Shown: piece by piece, positions 10,701 through 23,321 of the stretch
How the letters are laid out: each line of letters opens with the position of its first letter
Position numbering within the stretch: the first letter of the stretch is position 1
Assembly (NCBI GenBank): GCA_027186245.1
Contig: CP114496.1
Coordinates: 8,086,001 to 8,150,000, forward strand
Source of the DNA: Coriaria nepalensis
Lineage: Eukaryota > Streptophyta > Magnoliopsida > Cucurbitales > Coriariaceae
DNA length: 64,000 bases
Direction: 5' to 3'
The notes under the pieces: model-generated
The model's database searches: none
What the model was told of the DNA's origin: nothing
What the model saw: the letters and a program-made list of their open reading frames with translations, nothing else
Translations under genes and position numbers: made by a program

Positions 10701-12947
10701 TGCCAACTATATATTATGTACGAACTTGTAAGAACTCTGCTAGTCACAATGAAAGACAAAGTTCAACTCGAGGAAAAAAACAAGGAGGATTGTGGTTCTA
10801 TTTTACAAATTCCAGAACATATATTCATTAGCAAAAAAGTTTGTTTAAATATTACATACAACAAATAAACAAGGGACAAGCATTTAAAGTACCCTTAAAC
10901 TATTAGATTAAGACTTAGAATGATCTCCTCAATATTTACAATCAACAAACATGGTTGATATACAAAAGAAAATATAAAACAGTAAAATTCACCAACTAAG
11001 TGTATTTGCACTGATTTTGGACTAAAAAACAATCAAAATCTATTCTGCTCATTCTTCTTCACCACGTGCAACTCTCTAAGAAGTCTAGATAGACATACTT
11101 GAATTTGCTTTCAAAACATCTTGCATAAAACACATGTTGTCGTGCCATAAACCAATCATAACTAAAATTGAGCATAATTTGATCAATCTGATTTCAATCC
11201 CACATGTTTTAAATATTAAGGACCAACTATTTATTAAAGAATCAACGTCAAAAACTTCATCTATCAAAAAGTCAAAATGGAATTAGCTTAAAGGTTCACT
11301 ACTTCAAACAGTAAATAGGTAATGATGAAGAAGACTGTGATGGAGAAAGTGCATGGAATCTAAAAGATCATACGTGATTTATGCAATTGATATCAATAAT
11401 CAATGCTATCATATTCTTTTGTTCTTTCTCTTTTCTATTTTCTATTAGAAGAAGTGTAAATATTCATCATATTCTCTTTTTACTAGCGTAAAATAATAGA
11501 TCACAAAAACTTCTACTTAGAACGACAATATGAGAATTAGCTTGATTATCTGGATGAAATATATCATAGTTGAGCCTCGTTTACTAACAATATGAACTTC
11601 TATAATAATTGGCAACTTAACACTAAACTTAGCCCTTGGAATTCACTCGTTACCATTTTCAAATCATTAGTCCGACTATTTACGAGCAATCTAAACTTTG
11701 AACACAACCGATAACTATTTCTATTGTTTCGTCCATTGATATATAAACAATGAAAAAGGGAGAGGGCATCCATGAAAAAGGAAGGAAATGACAGACGACA
11801 AATAGAAAGCAAGAGATCTTTTTTATAATTACAGAGGAAAGAATCTATATATGCTTTGTGGGCATGCGGTGGGAGGAGAAATAATGGAGGAAAGCTATAA
11901 AACAACTGCAAGAATAATTGATCATGAAGAAGAAGAAGAAAAAAAAAAACCGAAAGAATATTAAGTATGAACCCTAAGTTTGTAAAAGGAAAATGTCTAT
12001 GACTCGATTGTTTATCATTTTGGTGATTGATTGATACCCATCAGGACCAAAAGACCAATCTTTCTTTTGTGCCAAAAATCTTATCTTCATAACTGTTAAA
12101 TGAAAGGGATGATATTCTTCACCAATAAACTGACAATCCAAGTGAATTGTAGAGGAGTTCTTTCTTATAATAGTTTGTATACTTGATCTTGAGTTTATTT
12201 CTCTCTACATACATTTAATAAGTTGTGGGGACAGCCCCAAACTTGCATCGGTCCGTCGCAAGAGTGCTCGCTTTAAATAATTGGACTCCAAAATTAATAT
12301 AATATCATAATTAAGTCCGGAATAAATATATTTATAATTCATTTCGTAAATACTTCTTATATAATATATCATTTGTTGAGTTTATAAAATGACTAACTTA
12401 TAAGGGAAAGAATATTGAAATTTTCTAACATCACCTTAAAATAAAGATATCTGATTTGTTTATAAATAAAGACTCGGGATTTCATCTTCTTCTATACAAT
12501 TTTTTAGTGAAAAAAATAATCGGAGCTCAAAATTTAACAATTAATATGGATCTCATATTCAAATAACATTTTTTTTTTTCTTGGAAAAGTACCAAGTTTG
12601 GTTAATTATCCTGCAAGATTAAAACGAGATCAAAGATGATCCCAAGGTAAAGAATCAAGTAGCCTTCAATTATTGTGGAAACAATACCTAAAACAGATTT
12701 TTGAGAGATGCAAGAGACGACGACTTGCCCGTGTTCAAACAATCACAGAAAAAATCTCAGATTCCTCATTGTTGCTTTTCAAGCAACAACAATGCTAAAT
12801 AAAAAAAACTATGGACCAATGGAGTGCTAACAAAACTCGACACTTTTGAATTTTGGAAGGAAAAAAGAGAGGCTGCAGTGTCTTTGAGATTGGCTCTTTT
12901 CACCCAATCTGTTATTCCACGAGGTAAAGGTATAGGAGGGGGTTTAA
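10701..12947. other. Gene-free spacer
   Basis: About 2.2 kb with only short chance ORFs. It contains A/T-rich sequence, poly-A tracts (for example 11936-11950), and no recognisable exon or terminal repeat on either strand. The left end is the 5' flank of the thioesterase pseudogene and the right end abuts the COX5b 3' UTR. Confidence 0.5.
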
Positions 12948-14496
12948 TCAGTGGTGATGATCGTCGTCTCCATGCCCATCTGGAGGTCCTCCAGGGCCCA
13001 CCACTTCCAGCTGTGTATAATAGATTAGATGGTTAGGGAATCCTGAAAGCGGCTACATAAAAGCTTCTAGTTTCTTCATCTATTTTTTTTTCTCCAAAAT
13101 AAAAGTTAGTTTCTTCATCTATTTCACTATGAGAGAAGGAGAATACGTCAGTTGTTGTTTCTAATCTAAACCCAAACAGGAAAGATAATATTAGGACCTA
13201 AGACAAAATGAAATAAAGTTTAATCACAGACTAACCACAAAGTGTTGTGCGCACACTGGACATTCATGTGACTTGCCTTTCTGCAGCCAAAACCAGACAA
13301 CATCGTGCTCATCCTCTAAAATTCCAAAGCATGTAAAGCAAGTTAAGTTGCTAGGCCGATATGAATTACTACTCAGATGAAGCAACAAACATGAAGATAT
13401 GCTATAAAAAGGATAGATGATTTTTATTTTTTTTGAGGGTACTCACCGCCTTCGCCTCCAGGGCATCCAACTATTCTCTTATCATAGTAGGACTTGATAA
13501 CTGCAGGGACTTCCTAAAGCAATATAGGATTTGTTTATAAGTAAATGAATTAAACATACAAAAGTCACCAAACAAATAGAGTCTCCACATAAAATACAAA
13601 TCTTCAAATATGAACTCATGGACTATCCTATGGCGTGTAACATAAAAGATAAACAATAAAATACTTTGTAAGAACACTAAAAATAAATCTGTCAGCAGAA
13701 TAAAAGATATGTATACACTTAAGACTATGTCAGATTTTTCCCAACTGCTAATCAAGAACGCGATCAATTGAACTCTATCGTAAACAATTTTCAAATTATA
13801 CCAACCTTTGTACCAAAAGGACCGACAGGAAAGTTTATATCAAGAAGTTCTCTTCCCTACACAAACCAAGTAGAAAATTGAAATGAGAATGATATCAACC
13901 ATCAAAATTTTAGAATCAAACAGGATCTATATAGACACGTAGGCCCATGGAATGGATTAGCATCGCGTACTGATCAAATTACTTCCACTCCCATGTTTTT
14001 CAATTCCCTCAATTTTCTCCGCAACCAAAAGAGGTAAAAATGAAAACTTAACATTACATAAGCATGTACAAAAAAGCCTGTAACATCACCTCAAGTTCAG
14101 CTTCAAGCTCTTCCCGCTCATGTCCAGTGGCAATCGGCATTACATCCTCAACCCTCTTCTTTACAGCAGTATCAGCTACATTACAAAAACAACATTTAAA
14201 AAAAAAAAAGCACTCATGTAGAGATCCTATGAACACTAAAACCACATGAACATCCACATCATAGAGCATCGAATGATTTTGAACAAAGATCTGGATGTGA
14301 AAAATGGAGCTTTACCAGAAGCAGAGCTGAAATGGCAAGCGAAGACCGAACCGGCCGGTGACGAAGAAAGCTGAGATGAAGCTGCGAATCTGATCGGACA
14401 AAAAGCAGATCTCCATGGAGAAGATGGAGCAGCTTCTGCCGAAGCAGCTAGCGTTTTAAGGGTTTTGAGCTGCGACGAGACTAATTTCCTCCACAT
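12948..14496 (-). CDS. COX5B: Cytochrome c oxidase subunit 5b, mitochondrial
   Basis: Nuclear-encoded zinc-binding subunit of complex IV in the inner mitochondrial membrane. Six exons on the minus strand: 14316-14496, 14090-14175, 13806-13856, 13447-13513, 13236-13315 and 12948-13010. They total 176 codons (175 residues), matching the usual plant length of about 175. The first about 57 residues form a Ser/Ala/Arg-rich mitochondrial presequence (MWRKLVSSQLKTLKTLAAS). The mature part reads KKRVEDVMPIATGHEREELE, GRELLDINFPVGPFGTK, SYYDKRIVGCPGGEGEDEH and GKSHECPVCAQHF. The Cys residues at GCPGG and ECPVC are zinc ligands. The last exon lies behind a 225-bp intron and encodes the plant-specific tail LEVVGPGGPPDGHGDDDHHH. 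Without that splice the frame would stop early at 13224-13226. Confidence 0.93.
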
Positions 14497-15143
14497 CGTC
14501 TTCCGGAATAATTATTCTCTGGACTTGATATCCAGCAACGCCCGATGAACGGAGAAATGGATAAGATATCTCTGATTCCGGTTTCTGAGAATTTCTTAGA
14601 CTTTCTGCAGGTCAGGAAATGGGGGCGAGGAGAAGACAGAGGAAGGAGGCTGCGATGAATCATGTCATGGATTAAAATGATACAGAAATAAATAAATTAA
14701 TTAATTAATTTTTTTCTTAATTTAAAAATAATATATTAATTTTTCTAATAATTTAATATTTTATTTAATTTTAAAATTATTAAATTATAAAAATATTATT
14801 ATATTTATAATTATAATAAATTAAATACATCAAATAAAAAATAAATATCACTCTCATTACATTACATTAAATATAATATTTATAATTAAAAAATATATTA
14901 TAACTTATAATTAATTAAAATAATAGCTGTATTGGTCACAGCTAACAATACATAAAACTACGTAAGAGATGATGGTGGGACCCACTATATTCTCTCGTAA
15001 TCGTACGTCACTGATGCCTTCTATGGCAGTTCCGAAAGAAAGAAAAAAACACTGGAGAAATTTTTACAAAACTAGAAAGCGCTGAATCTTTACATACAAA
15101 AAAAAAAATACCCAGAACAAGAATACTTCGCATTCACTGACTT
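14497..15143. other. COX5b 5' flank and UVR3 3' flank, strongly AT-rich
   Basis: Positions 14690-14935 are almost purely A/T, with ttaattaatt and aaaatta tracts. No gene is seen. The COX5b promoter and 5' UTR should lie near 14500-14690, and the UVR3 3' UTR near 15050-15143. Confidence 0.5.
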
Positions 15144-18138
15144 CTAACATTTGTGCCTTACTCTTAGTTTCTTGACTTGTTTGGTTTCATGATCTTCTTC
15201 CTCCAGTTTCCTCCTCAGTCTCTTCAAATCTTCTTGACTAACTAACCCATTCAATTTCTGGTTCAATGCATACGCCTCTCCCATCTTTCTCTTGCACTCT
15301 TTGCTTGCAACATCATGTGACACCACTGAAAATAAGAAGTATAACTTCTCTGTTCCTTTGTTTCCGTGACATGTAATTACAATTTATTAACTGGGTTGAT
15401 ATGATTAATAGAGAACTAACCAGGTTTTGGGTAATCTCTTCCGATGATACACTTGGCTTGGGTTTGGATGCTGAAAGGAGCCGTCCATGGCTCGTAAATG
15501 TACTCCTTAGGCATGTCTGACAAAATAACAAACACTTGGAATAATTTTGGATCTAAAAGAGTATATGATCAAAAAGTTGGAAAATTCGACATTACCTTTC
15601 AGAACAGGAAGAAAGTGTCGGATATAATCACCATTTGGATCATATTTCTTTCCGAATGTCGTAGGGGAGTAGATACGATTATACTGTTAGTTTCATTATC
15701 TAGCAGTCAGATGGGAGTCCGGCTCTTATTATTAATAAACAACAGCAAAGAATATGCATTAGCTTCAAACCTGATAGAAAAATGATGAACATGATAGCCA
15801 TAGCCAGTTTCCGTTGTTAATTGCCCAATCTGAATCGATCAGAAGCCTCTCGAAAACATACCGGCCTTTCTCCCAATGAATGAACTAACGTCCATTCAAA
15901 AAATGTCAAACAAAGGAGATAAAGAAAAAAAAAAAGATTAAACCAATTTCATAAGGGTGTACAATGTTAAAATACCAGATCTCCACGAGTTAGAAAACAG
16001 GCAACACTATGCCGTGCTAGATGATGTATCCAACCCCATTTACGGAGCTACAATAAGTGAATAAGAAATATCATAAACTACCCAAATAATCACATATGCA
16101 GCACAATATACACCTATAACAGCTCAAAATTTTGAAAGGATGTTACTGACCGACCTGGACCATAATAGCATCAATCCAAGGGAATCCTGTCCTAGCATCC
16201 CTCCAAGTAGCAAGGAGTTCATCATCATCATTCCAAGGTATCTGCAATTTTCTACTCGGTTTTATTACATTTCTAGTTGGAAGAAATTCCATGGAAGCCA
16301 TCAATAGTTCATTATTACCTGCTTGCATATCCTATTATCCTTCATCTGATCAAAATTAGGAGTTCCAAAAGCCACAGTATAGAAGAAGTCCCGCCATAAA
16401 AGCTATTACGAATGTCGACTAGATTTCAGTTTGTTGCATTTGGAAAAGATATTGTGTAGCAATAGATGGAGAGGAATACTTTCCTGACCTGTCCGAGAAG
16501 GGACACAGGTGGTGAGGTGTGGCTTTTGACATCTTTGTATATTTCTTGAAGACATTGGTAGAAGTACCTTGAAGAGAGGCATCCAAACTTTTCCAAAACA
16601 ATTGCAAGAGAAACATGAAGTAGATAATGTAACCTTATGCTGATAATAAATATATTCCTGCCTTTGACTCACCTTCAAATAAGGTGATAAAACGGTAGTT
16701 GCTGGTTTTAGAAAAGCAGATGGATCACCCTTAGGTTTCTCAAACTTGGCCACCCATTCCTGAAAAATAAGAGATGCAAATTAGTTATATTACAGAGTAG
16801 AGACAAGACACATAAGTATATATCTACTAGACGTTGGATTATACCTTGTTCTCTATTGATGCTCTTAACCTCTTTAAGGCTTCGGATTCACCGCCTCTGA
16901 ATGGAGTTTCGTATTCATCCTGCAACGATTTCTTCTGTCAGAATCAAATTGGGGGGAAAAGTTTAAACTACCATTTGTATTCTTCTAACCTCTCCAATTC
17001 CTCTATAGCCAAGACCCTTCATCGTTGGAACACCTGAAATTTCTAAACTTCTGGTTTTTCCGACTGGAGGAAGTAAAGGAAGTGTCATTTGCAGTGGAGA
17101 TGAAGACCAAGGCGGCTGGCCGGAAAGCTTCACAAATGACTGATAAGTCAATGGTGACCTTCCTCCATTCTATTCAACAAATTGCACATTTGGTATCGAA
17201 TGAAAACAGCTTCAACAAGGAAACTATTCAGAAAATACAACTACAGAATCATCGATACAAGTCGAGTGTTAGTATCAGATGCAGACTAACCTTTTGTACG
17301 ATGTCAGCGGGATTGAACAGTGTATGACTCACTGGAGAGAAAACTTCAATTCCAGCACCAGATGCATAGTCCTAATCAATCAAAATTATGGAATTTTAAA
17401 AAAATCTAAACGAAGGAAAATCTACCTACTATTTCGCTTGACGCTTAACCAGCTTAAAATCTACCATTTTTCCATAATTTCAAGGACGAAAATCTCATAT
17501 GTTTTTTTCCATAAATCCAAATAGCAAAAAGTCATATCGTTCAAGCTAAGGTATGTGTAAGAACATGTGATTTCCAAAAATTGGACAAACAGAAAAGAGA
17601 AAAAGAGATGAAACTGAACATTTTTAAAATATAGAGAGGCGAAACTTAGAACTAAAAAAAATCTAGACGGAAGATAAACCCTTACCTTAACCTTAGCATC
17701 TAAGGCTTGATAATACGGCTCCGAATCATACTCAAAACAGAGCTTCGTTATATTCCACTGAATCAGAAAAACAGAAGAACAAATCAAGAGATAGAGAGAG
17801 AGAGAGGAGGGGGGAAGAGGAGAGAGATTATGTACCTCTTTGAGGCAGCAAATCAGGACGTTGCTCGGCTCGCCTTTAAGCACCAACAAGCGTGAGCCGA
17901 GGTTTCGGAGGTTCGAGTCAAGGTCGACCAGGCTCTCGAGAAGAAACCTGATCCGGTTCAGGCCAACCCGGACGGAACCGGGAGAAAAAGAGGTCGGATC
18001 CGGTTCCATGTAATGCGGATCGATGACGAACAGAGGGTAGAGATTAGTGGAAGCCTTAGAGGCGTACTCAAGAGCCGGATTGTCATGGATCCTCAAGCCC
18101 TTTCTAAACCATATCAAGGAAGCCGAACCGGACGCCAT
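15144..18138 (-). CDS. UVR3: (6-4) DNA photolyase
   Basis: Flavin photolyase that repairs UV-induced pyrimidine-pyrimidone (6-4) photoproducts in nucleus and organelles. The N-terminal exon (start 18138, about 101 residues) begins [20 protein letters not shown], the photolyase alpha/beta Rossmann domain. Later exons run [170 protein letters not shown] and [20 protein letters not shown]. The pair HxxxH in HHLARH supplies the two catalytic histidines specific to (6-4) enzymes. The basic C-terminal tail ends [10 protein letters not shown]. All splice junctions I checked are GT-AG and open, so the gene looks intact. Confidence 0.94.
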
Positions 18139-18557
18139 TAACGGGTTGGGAGATTTTCACAGGCGAAGAGAGACGATGCGAAGATCGCATTGAAGTTTGA
18201 ATCTTTTTGGGTTAGTTCGCGCTCTAAAATGCGTATTTTGGGAAATTTAAGAGGCGGTGACTAACATGCGCATAGTGGTGTATAGTTCTATCCAGCACTT
18301 TAAAGGAAGTCGTTTGTTAAAATTGTTGCGAAAATGTACATAGCGCATATGGCGTAAGATAGAAATATGTAGTAGCAGCGGTTAGAAAACGGGCCACGTA
18401 GTGGCTTTCAGTTTCAGAGACTGACGACCAACGATATTTTTAAACGAGCAAAATCAATTTGATTCAATGAGGTCGGACGATCAAAATTAGCTCTTGTTTT
18501 TTTTATTGAATTTTGATCGTAAATTATTCTAAAATTTATGGATTTAAATTGATTCGA
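18139..18557. other. UVR3 promoter side and DUF642 3' flank
   Basis: About 420 bp, with no ORF or RNA gene seen. The UVR3 5' UTR occupies the left end. Confidence 0.4.
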
Positions 18558-20388
18558 TCAAGATCGACCCGGAAATCTAGTACTTAACAACTTAACATCA
18601 TCAATGACAGGACCACATAAGGAACCAGAATGATCATTTTTCATAGCATAAACCGAACTAAGAAACACAATCCTGGTATGAACAGCAACGGCAGTGAACC
18701 TCAACTTAGCCCTTTTGAAACCTCCTTTCCCCCTTGATTCATAACCGAAGTTAAGACTTTCTTTAGCGGCAAATACCTCTACCATCAATGGCCCTTCACA
18801 CGAGTTATTAGCATCCCCGACGGAAAATGTGAGGTCGTAGATTTTGTCGGGGATTGTGCGGACGATTTGAGCAAGTGCACTCTCTTTGCCTCCAACAAGT
18901 TCTATAGCTCTTTTGCCCGAGGGAATAGAGAAATGAGTAGAATCGATGTATTTTACGGCTTTTAGGGATTCTACGATCCATCCGGGTAATGGACTATGAT
19001 CATCTTCAATGTGGGGTGGGATTAGGACTCCCCAATATGTGTTGGGTAGGACATATGGACCCTCTTCAAAATCTCCATTTTTCAAGAGATTTGCTGCCAA
19101 ATTTTGTATCAAAATGGAAAAAGTTGAATCACCTCACTTTGATTTGAAAAGGGGTTGGTTAGATTAGTACTATCAAACTAGATTTGCTTAGGAGTTTGAA
19201 TACCTAGATAAAACCAAATAAGCCTTTAGAGACAAAAGAGCATGTGAGAGCTAAAATTACCTGGAGTACGTTTAGGAAGGTTCAAATGTTTCAATGCAAC
19301 AGAGTTGATAATCGGGCCACAAGCCGGATTCTCCTCCAAACCCGGATGATGGATAACAATTTCGATCTCATCAGCATCAGCTTGAAAACCCCATGAATAT
19401 GAATCCCACCCATCACTACTATACATGGTTTGCACCGGAAAAATACCCCAATCTTTCGGCTCCGAATTAGGGTTCACAGACACATTGAGCGTCTCATCTT
19501 GCGCACAAGTTCTAGCAACACTAAATGTTATGGAATAAAACGAACCCGTTTTTACCTTAACATCTTGCTTTATGTAAGCCTCATTTCCAAGCCTAACTGC
19601 ATAAGTACCCCCTGGTACTACTAAGAGCATGTCACCTTGTTTTTGGCCCCATTTTATGTACTCTACATATCCGGAAAGTTCCCAGAAGGGTATCGCATTA
19701 CGGCGGGTGATTACCGTGCCGTTTAGTTGCGACGGTTTCGGACCGACCTTAAAATCTCCGTTGGGTAATAAACCTGGAAATTAATTAATTAATCATGATT
19801 TAGCTAATTCAATTGAGTTACATTTTTAATTATAGATCTAGATAAAGTAGACATGGAGAAAAGGAGTTGTGTTTGCATGTGCTGACGTTTAGCGAAAACG
19901 ATGCATTGCAGTTTTATTTAGCGGGTCGAAAATGAATCTCAAGTTTTATTTAGCGGGTCGAAAATGAATCTCGTGAATCGAAATCGGACTTTAATCCTAC
20001 AATGACGAGAGCGGATTCGGTGCCTACGGGATTCTATGGCGACCCTGCTTATAGTTAAATCGAGGCCGTTCGTCTCTTGTCAAACTGATGAGATGAAACC
20101 ACGTTAGAAGCGGCTTCACTTCGGCTAAATCAAGCCGACCGTGTTACCCATGGCTAAAAATTAACCAAAGTGAAGCCGCTTCCTACGTGATTTCATCTCA
20201 TCCGTTTGATGAGAGACGAACGGCCTCGATTTATCCGTAGGTAGAGTCGGCATAGAAGCACCGAATCCACTCTCAATATTATATACACAAAATGAGTGCT
20301 TAAATGCTCAAGGCTTACCATCTATTGCTGATAAGGCTGTGTTGCAGGTAATGCAAAGTACAAGTAACAGCAAGATGAATCTCTGCAT
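18558..20388 (-). CDS. DUF642 cell-wall protein (BIIDXI/DGR family)
   Basis: Secreted apoplastic protein of the plant DUF642 family, two tandem galactose-binding-like domains. Members bind wall polysaccharides and modulate pectin methylesterase. Three exons: 20319-20388, 19261-19773 and 18558-19093, giving 372 residues, the normal family length. The start MQRFILLLLVLCITCNTALS is a clear signal peptide. Domain 1 opens DGLLPNGDFKVGPKPSQLNG and includes WELSGYVEYI and VPGGTYAVRLGNEA, with the Cys pair TCAQDE / NPACGP. Domain 2 opens NLLKNGDFEEGPYVLPNT and includes VPSGKRAIELV-like IPSGKRAIELVGG, CEGPLMVEVFAAKE and SLCGPVIDDVKLLS. Intron 1 (19774-20318) carries a 268-bp fold-back element. The short C-terminal extension after DVKLLS (TRFPGRS) is slightly unusual. 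Confidence 0.92.
19911..19974. repeat. Tandem duplication of a 32-bp unit in DUF642 intron 1
   Basis: Two copies with a period of 32 bp (gttttatttagcgggtcg then aaaatgaatctc) lie directly beside the fold-back element. Confidence 0.85.
20007..20274. mobile_element. Fold-back MITE-like element in DUF642 intron 1
   Basis: The two halves are imperfect inverted repeats. The outer ends are gagagcggattcggtgc and gcaccgaatccactctc. The inner arms are gaggccgttcgtctct near 20065 and agagacgaacggcctc near 20215. Next to the loop are agaagcggcttcactt and aagtgaagccgcttcc. The 268-bp size, lack of coding potential and near-complete palindrome fit a MITE or fold-back transposon. No convincing target duplication was found, so the superfamily is open. 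Confidence 0.75.
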
Positions 20389-22149
20389 TCTGGAAGCTTG
20401 GATCTAGAGTGAGAGAGAGAGGAGCTTAAGTAGCTGTTGATGGAGAAGATGGGTATTGAGGGGGGCTTTTAAACAATAATACCACTGAATATATATATAT
20501 ATATACATCCTCTTGGAAACGTAATAATGGCTTCTGATGCATGATTAGGCTAATGGAATCTTAGGAAAAGGCAAAAACCTGTAATGTTTTTTTCTGGTGA
20601 AGGTTAATAATTATAATTAATTACTGATTAAGAAATACAGATTAGCAGAGAAACATCTGAATTGAATGTGGCGTTTGTCAGGACAAGAAAGAAAAATAGG
20701 TATGCACTAGATCTCACCCAGAAAAGGACCCATGTGCTGTAAGAAAGGATTTTTGAATGAAACAGTTCATGGCATGTGCGGAGAGACCAGAAGCAAAGGG
20801 GAAGGGAGATCAACCTTGTACTCTTGTAGTGACGTGGTAACACTCAACGTGCAAGAATAAATATGCATGTGTAAGAAGACAGCAACTCCATCAATTGGTT
20901 ACCGGTACTAAGTTGAAGTTGGATAGAATTGTGACCGTATATCGATCAATCATAATTGTATATGAGATCTAATATAATGGTGATATACTATCTGCAATTC
21001 GAATAGATTACGAAGATGGCTCTAATAGCTCCTCCGATTCCGGCTGCTCCCTTCTTACCCGCCGCAACAAACGGACCTATAGTACATTTATTTCGACCAT
21101 TCCGAACCTGGTTTCTCCCGTGATTTTCTCAATTCTCGGACATTTTAAGTTCCGAGATACTGTCAATTCATTGATATTCACCCCATTTAAGGTTTTATCA
21201 TCGAACAAAAAATGTTCGACTTTTAACCTTTTTTGAAAAGTGCATGTTCGGTAAGTAAATTGCCTCGAAAGATCGATCACTTCATGACAGCCCTCAACAC
21301 AAACATCTCTCTACGGTTTAGCTTAAAACCTTTTGTCATTTCTTGATTCTGGTAGTCATAGATGGAAACCACGTATGAGTATGGACTTATTCATAGGTTT
21401 GTCGTAGGTTGTTTTCCTTACCTTCTATGGAGTTTCACTTATTAAATCCAACAAAAGAAAGAAAGAAAGAAAGAAACTAGTTTAATCTGTTAAGTGCAAA
21501 ATACCCACAAATTTCACGGCCCAAAAGAGATGTTAGAAAGGCTGACCCAGTCCCTCTATTTCCTCTTCTTGGGTTGGGCCGTCATTTGGGCCGTTGTGGC
21601 TCAATTCCTTGCAATACCTAAAAAGAAGGGGCAATAAATTATGTATTTAAATTTTTGGTTTTTTTATGTCGGAGATAAAAAGAAACACCATCTTCTTCTA
21701 TCCATCCTTCTAAGTGATCATATTTTTTCTGAAACATAAACAAAGGTTAAAGGATAAATCTCTTAAAGGTTTGTCTTGGCAATGATTGCATTCTTTCTCT
21801 CCAATTTTGTTGGGATGTTATAAGATTTTTGTTTGGATTTAAATAATAATTAATAATAATAATAATGAAATAAATGGAAAAACGTTGTAATAATAATAAT
21901 AATTAAAAAGGGGAAAAAATAAAAAGGAAAGTGAAAAAACGAGGTAGGAAGGGTATTTTCGTCAATTCAATAAGAGATCTCTATCACTGAGTCGTCCATC
22001 TTCTTCTTCTTCTTCTTCTATCCCTCTTCTGATCTCCCCTCTCTCTCGCTTCGCTCTCACTCTCTCTCTCTCTCTCCCGCTCTCGCCTTCGATTTTTCTC
22101 TAACTTGAAAGGGAAAGGAAGAAAAAACCCTGATTTCGTTGGCGGGAAA
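20389..22149. other. Spacer with divergent promoters of DUF642 and H2A.Z
   Basis: No coding sequence seen. Near 21580-21600 two TGGGCC site II elements (ttgggccgtcatttgggccg) lie about 550 bp upstream of the H2A.Z start. A (TA)n run is at 20487-20505, a GAAA repeat at 21456-21473, and a CT-rich 5' UTR at 22003-22080. Confidence 0.5.
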
Positions 22150-23321
22150 ATGTCGGGGAAGGGAGCCAAGGGTCTGATAATGGGCAAGACCGCCTCCAAC
22201 AAGGACAAGGACAAGAAGAAGCCCGTCTCTCGCTCTTCTCGAGCTGGTCTCCAGGTCCTCTCTCTCTCTCTCTCTTTCTAGGTTTAAATTTCTGTGAAAC
22301 CGTTACGGAAAAGGGAAGTTTCAACTCCGAATCTTGCAATTCTTGAGACCATGTTTATGTTCTTCTAGTTTTCTTTTTTTCTGTAATTTCAGCTGCTTAG
22401 AATTCATAGATATCTCTGTATAAACTATGTTTCTAATCTTTACCCATAATTTTGTCTATACCATAGTAGGAAGAAACGTGTATATGGAGCTGCTGTGAAG
22501 GTTAGATCTAAGGCATGAAGTCTAGGAATTTTGCCTGTGCCCTGTTGTTTCATTCTAAGTTTTTCTCCAAACCGTCTTAGAACAGATGCTGAAAACTAAA
22601 GATGAAGGCCTAGATACGAACTTGAACAGAATATAGCATGAAGTAAACATTGCTACTCAGATATTACATAAACCCAGGTTATGCTGCAAACTATTAGGTA
22701 TGAGAGATGGTATCTTATTAGTGTCATGAGGAAAAAGGCATGAGAGATGCTGCAAACTACTCAGATTTTCACATTGGTGAAAAGATTATACGAGATAGTT
22801 CTTGCAACACTTCCGCTGTCTTTCACTCTGTTTCATAACAGCTTTAGAGTTTGCAAAAGATTTGAACTTGTTAAGAAAATTTAAATTTCTTCTCTTGTTT
22901 GTATTAGGATTGTTTGACCTACTTCCAACTTCTATGGAATTAGAACTTGACTTGACTCAACTCCTGATTTGTTCCTACTTAAAAACAAAAACCAATTACC
23001 AATTTCTTGTATATTTTGGTGCAGTTCCCTGTTGGTAGAGTCCACCGTCTTCTAAAAACCAGAGTGGCTGCAAACGGACGAGTTGGGGCAACAGCTGCAG
23101 TTTACACAGCAGCTATTCTGGAGTATCTGACGGCAGAAGTGTTGGAGCTGGCCGGAAATGCCAGCAAGGATCTTAAAGTCAAACGTATAACACCACGTCA
23201 TCTACAACTAGCAATTCGAGGAGATGAAGAGCTTGACACTCTCATTAAAGGAACCATAGCCGGTGGAGGAGTCATTCCCCATATCCACAAGTCTCTCATA
23301 AACAAATCCTCCAAGGAATGA
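22150..23321 (+). CDS. Histone H2A variant H2A.Z
   Basis: Replacement histone deposited by SWR1 at the +1 nucleosome and at responsive gene bodies. Two exons, 22150-22254 and 23025-23321, encode 133 residues. The N-terminus [20 protein letters not shown] and basic [18 protein letters not shown] are the plant H2A.Z type. The core reads [19 protein letters not shown] and [20 protein letters not shown]. The acidic docking region is [20 protein letters not shown], ending [13 protein letters not shown]. It lacks the SQEF motif of H2A.X and the SPKK tail of H2A.W. The intron falls right after GLQ, as in other plant H2A.Z genes. The closest Arabidopsis relatives by eye are HTA8, HTA9 and HTA11. Confidence 0.97.

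Noticed and set aside
10476..10706. Short hydrophobic protein MASLVTAMMSHAQSN...
   Set aside because: It is exon 1 of the thioesterase pseudogene read through its first intron.
12824..13036. Plus-strand ORF of 70 codons
   Set aside because: It is the antisense shadow of the last COX5b exon.
13224..13235. COX5b stop directly after VVSL
   Set aside because: The intron and conserved C-terminal exon at 12948-13010 restore the family sequence exactly.
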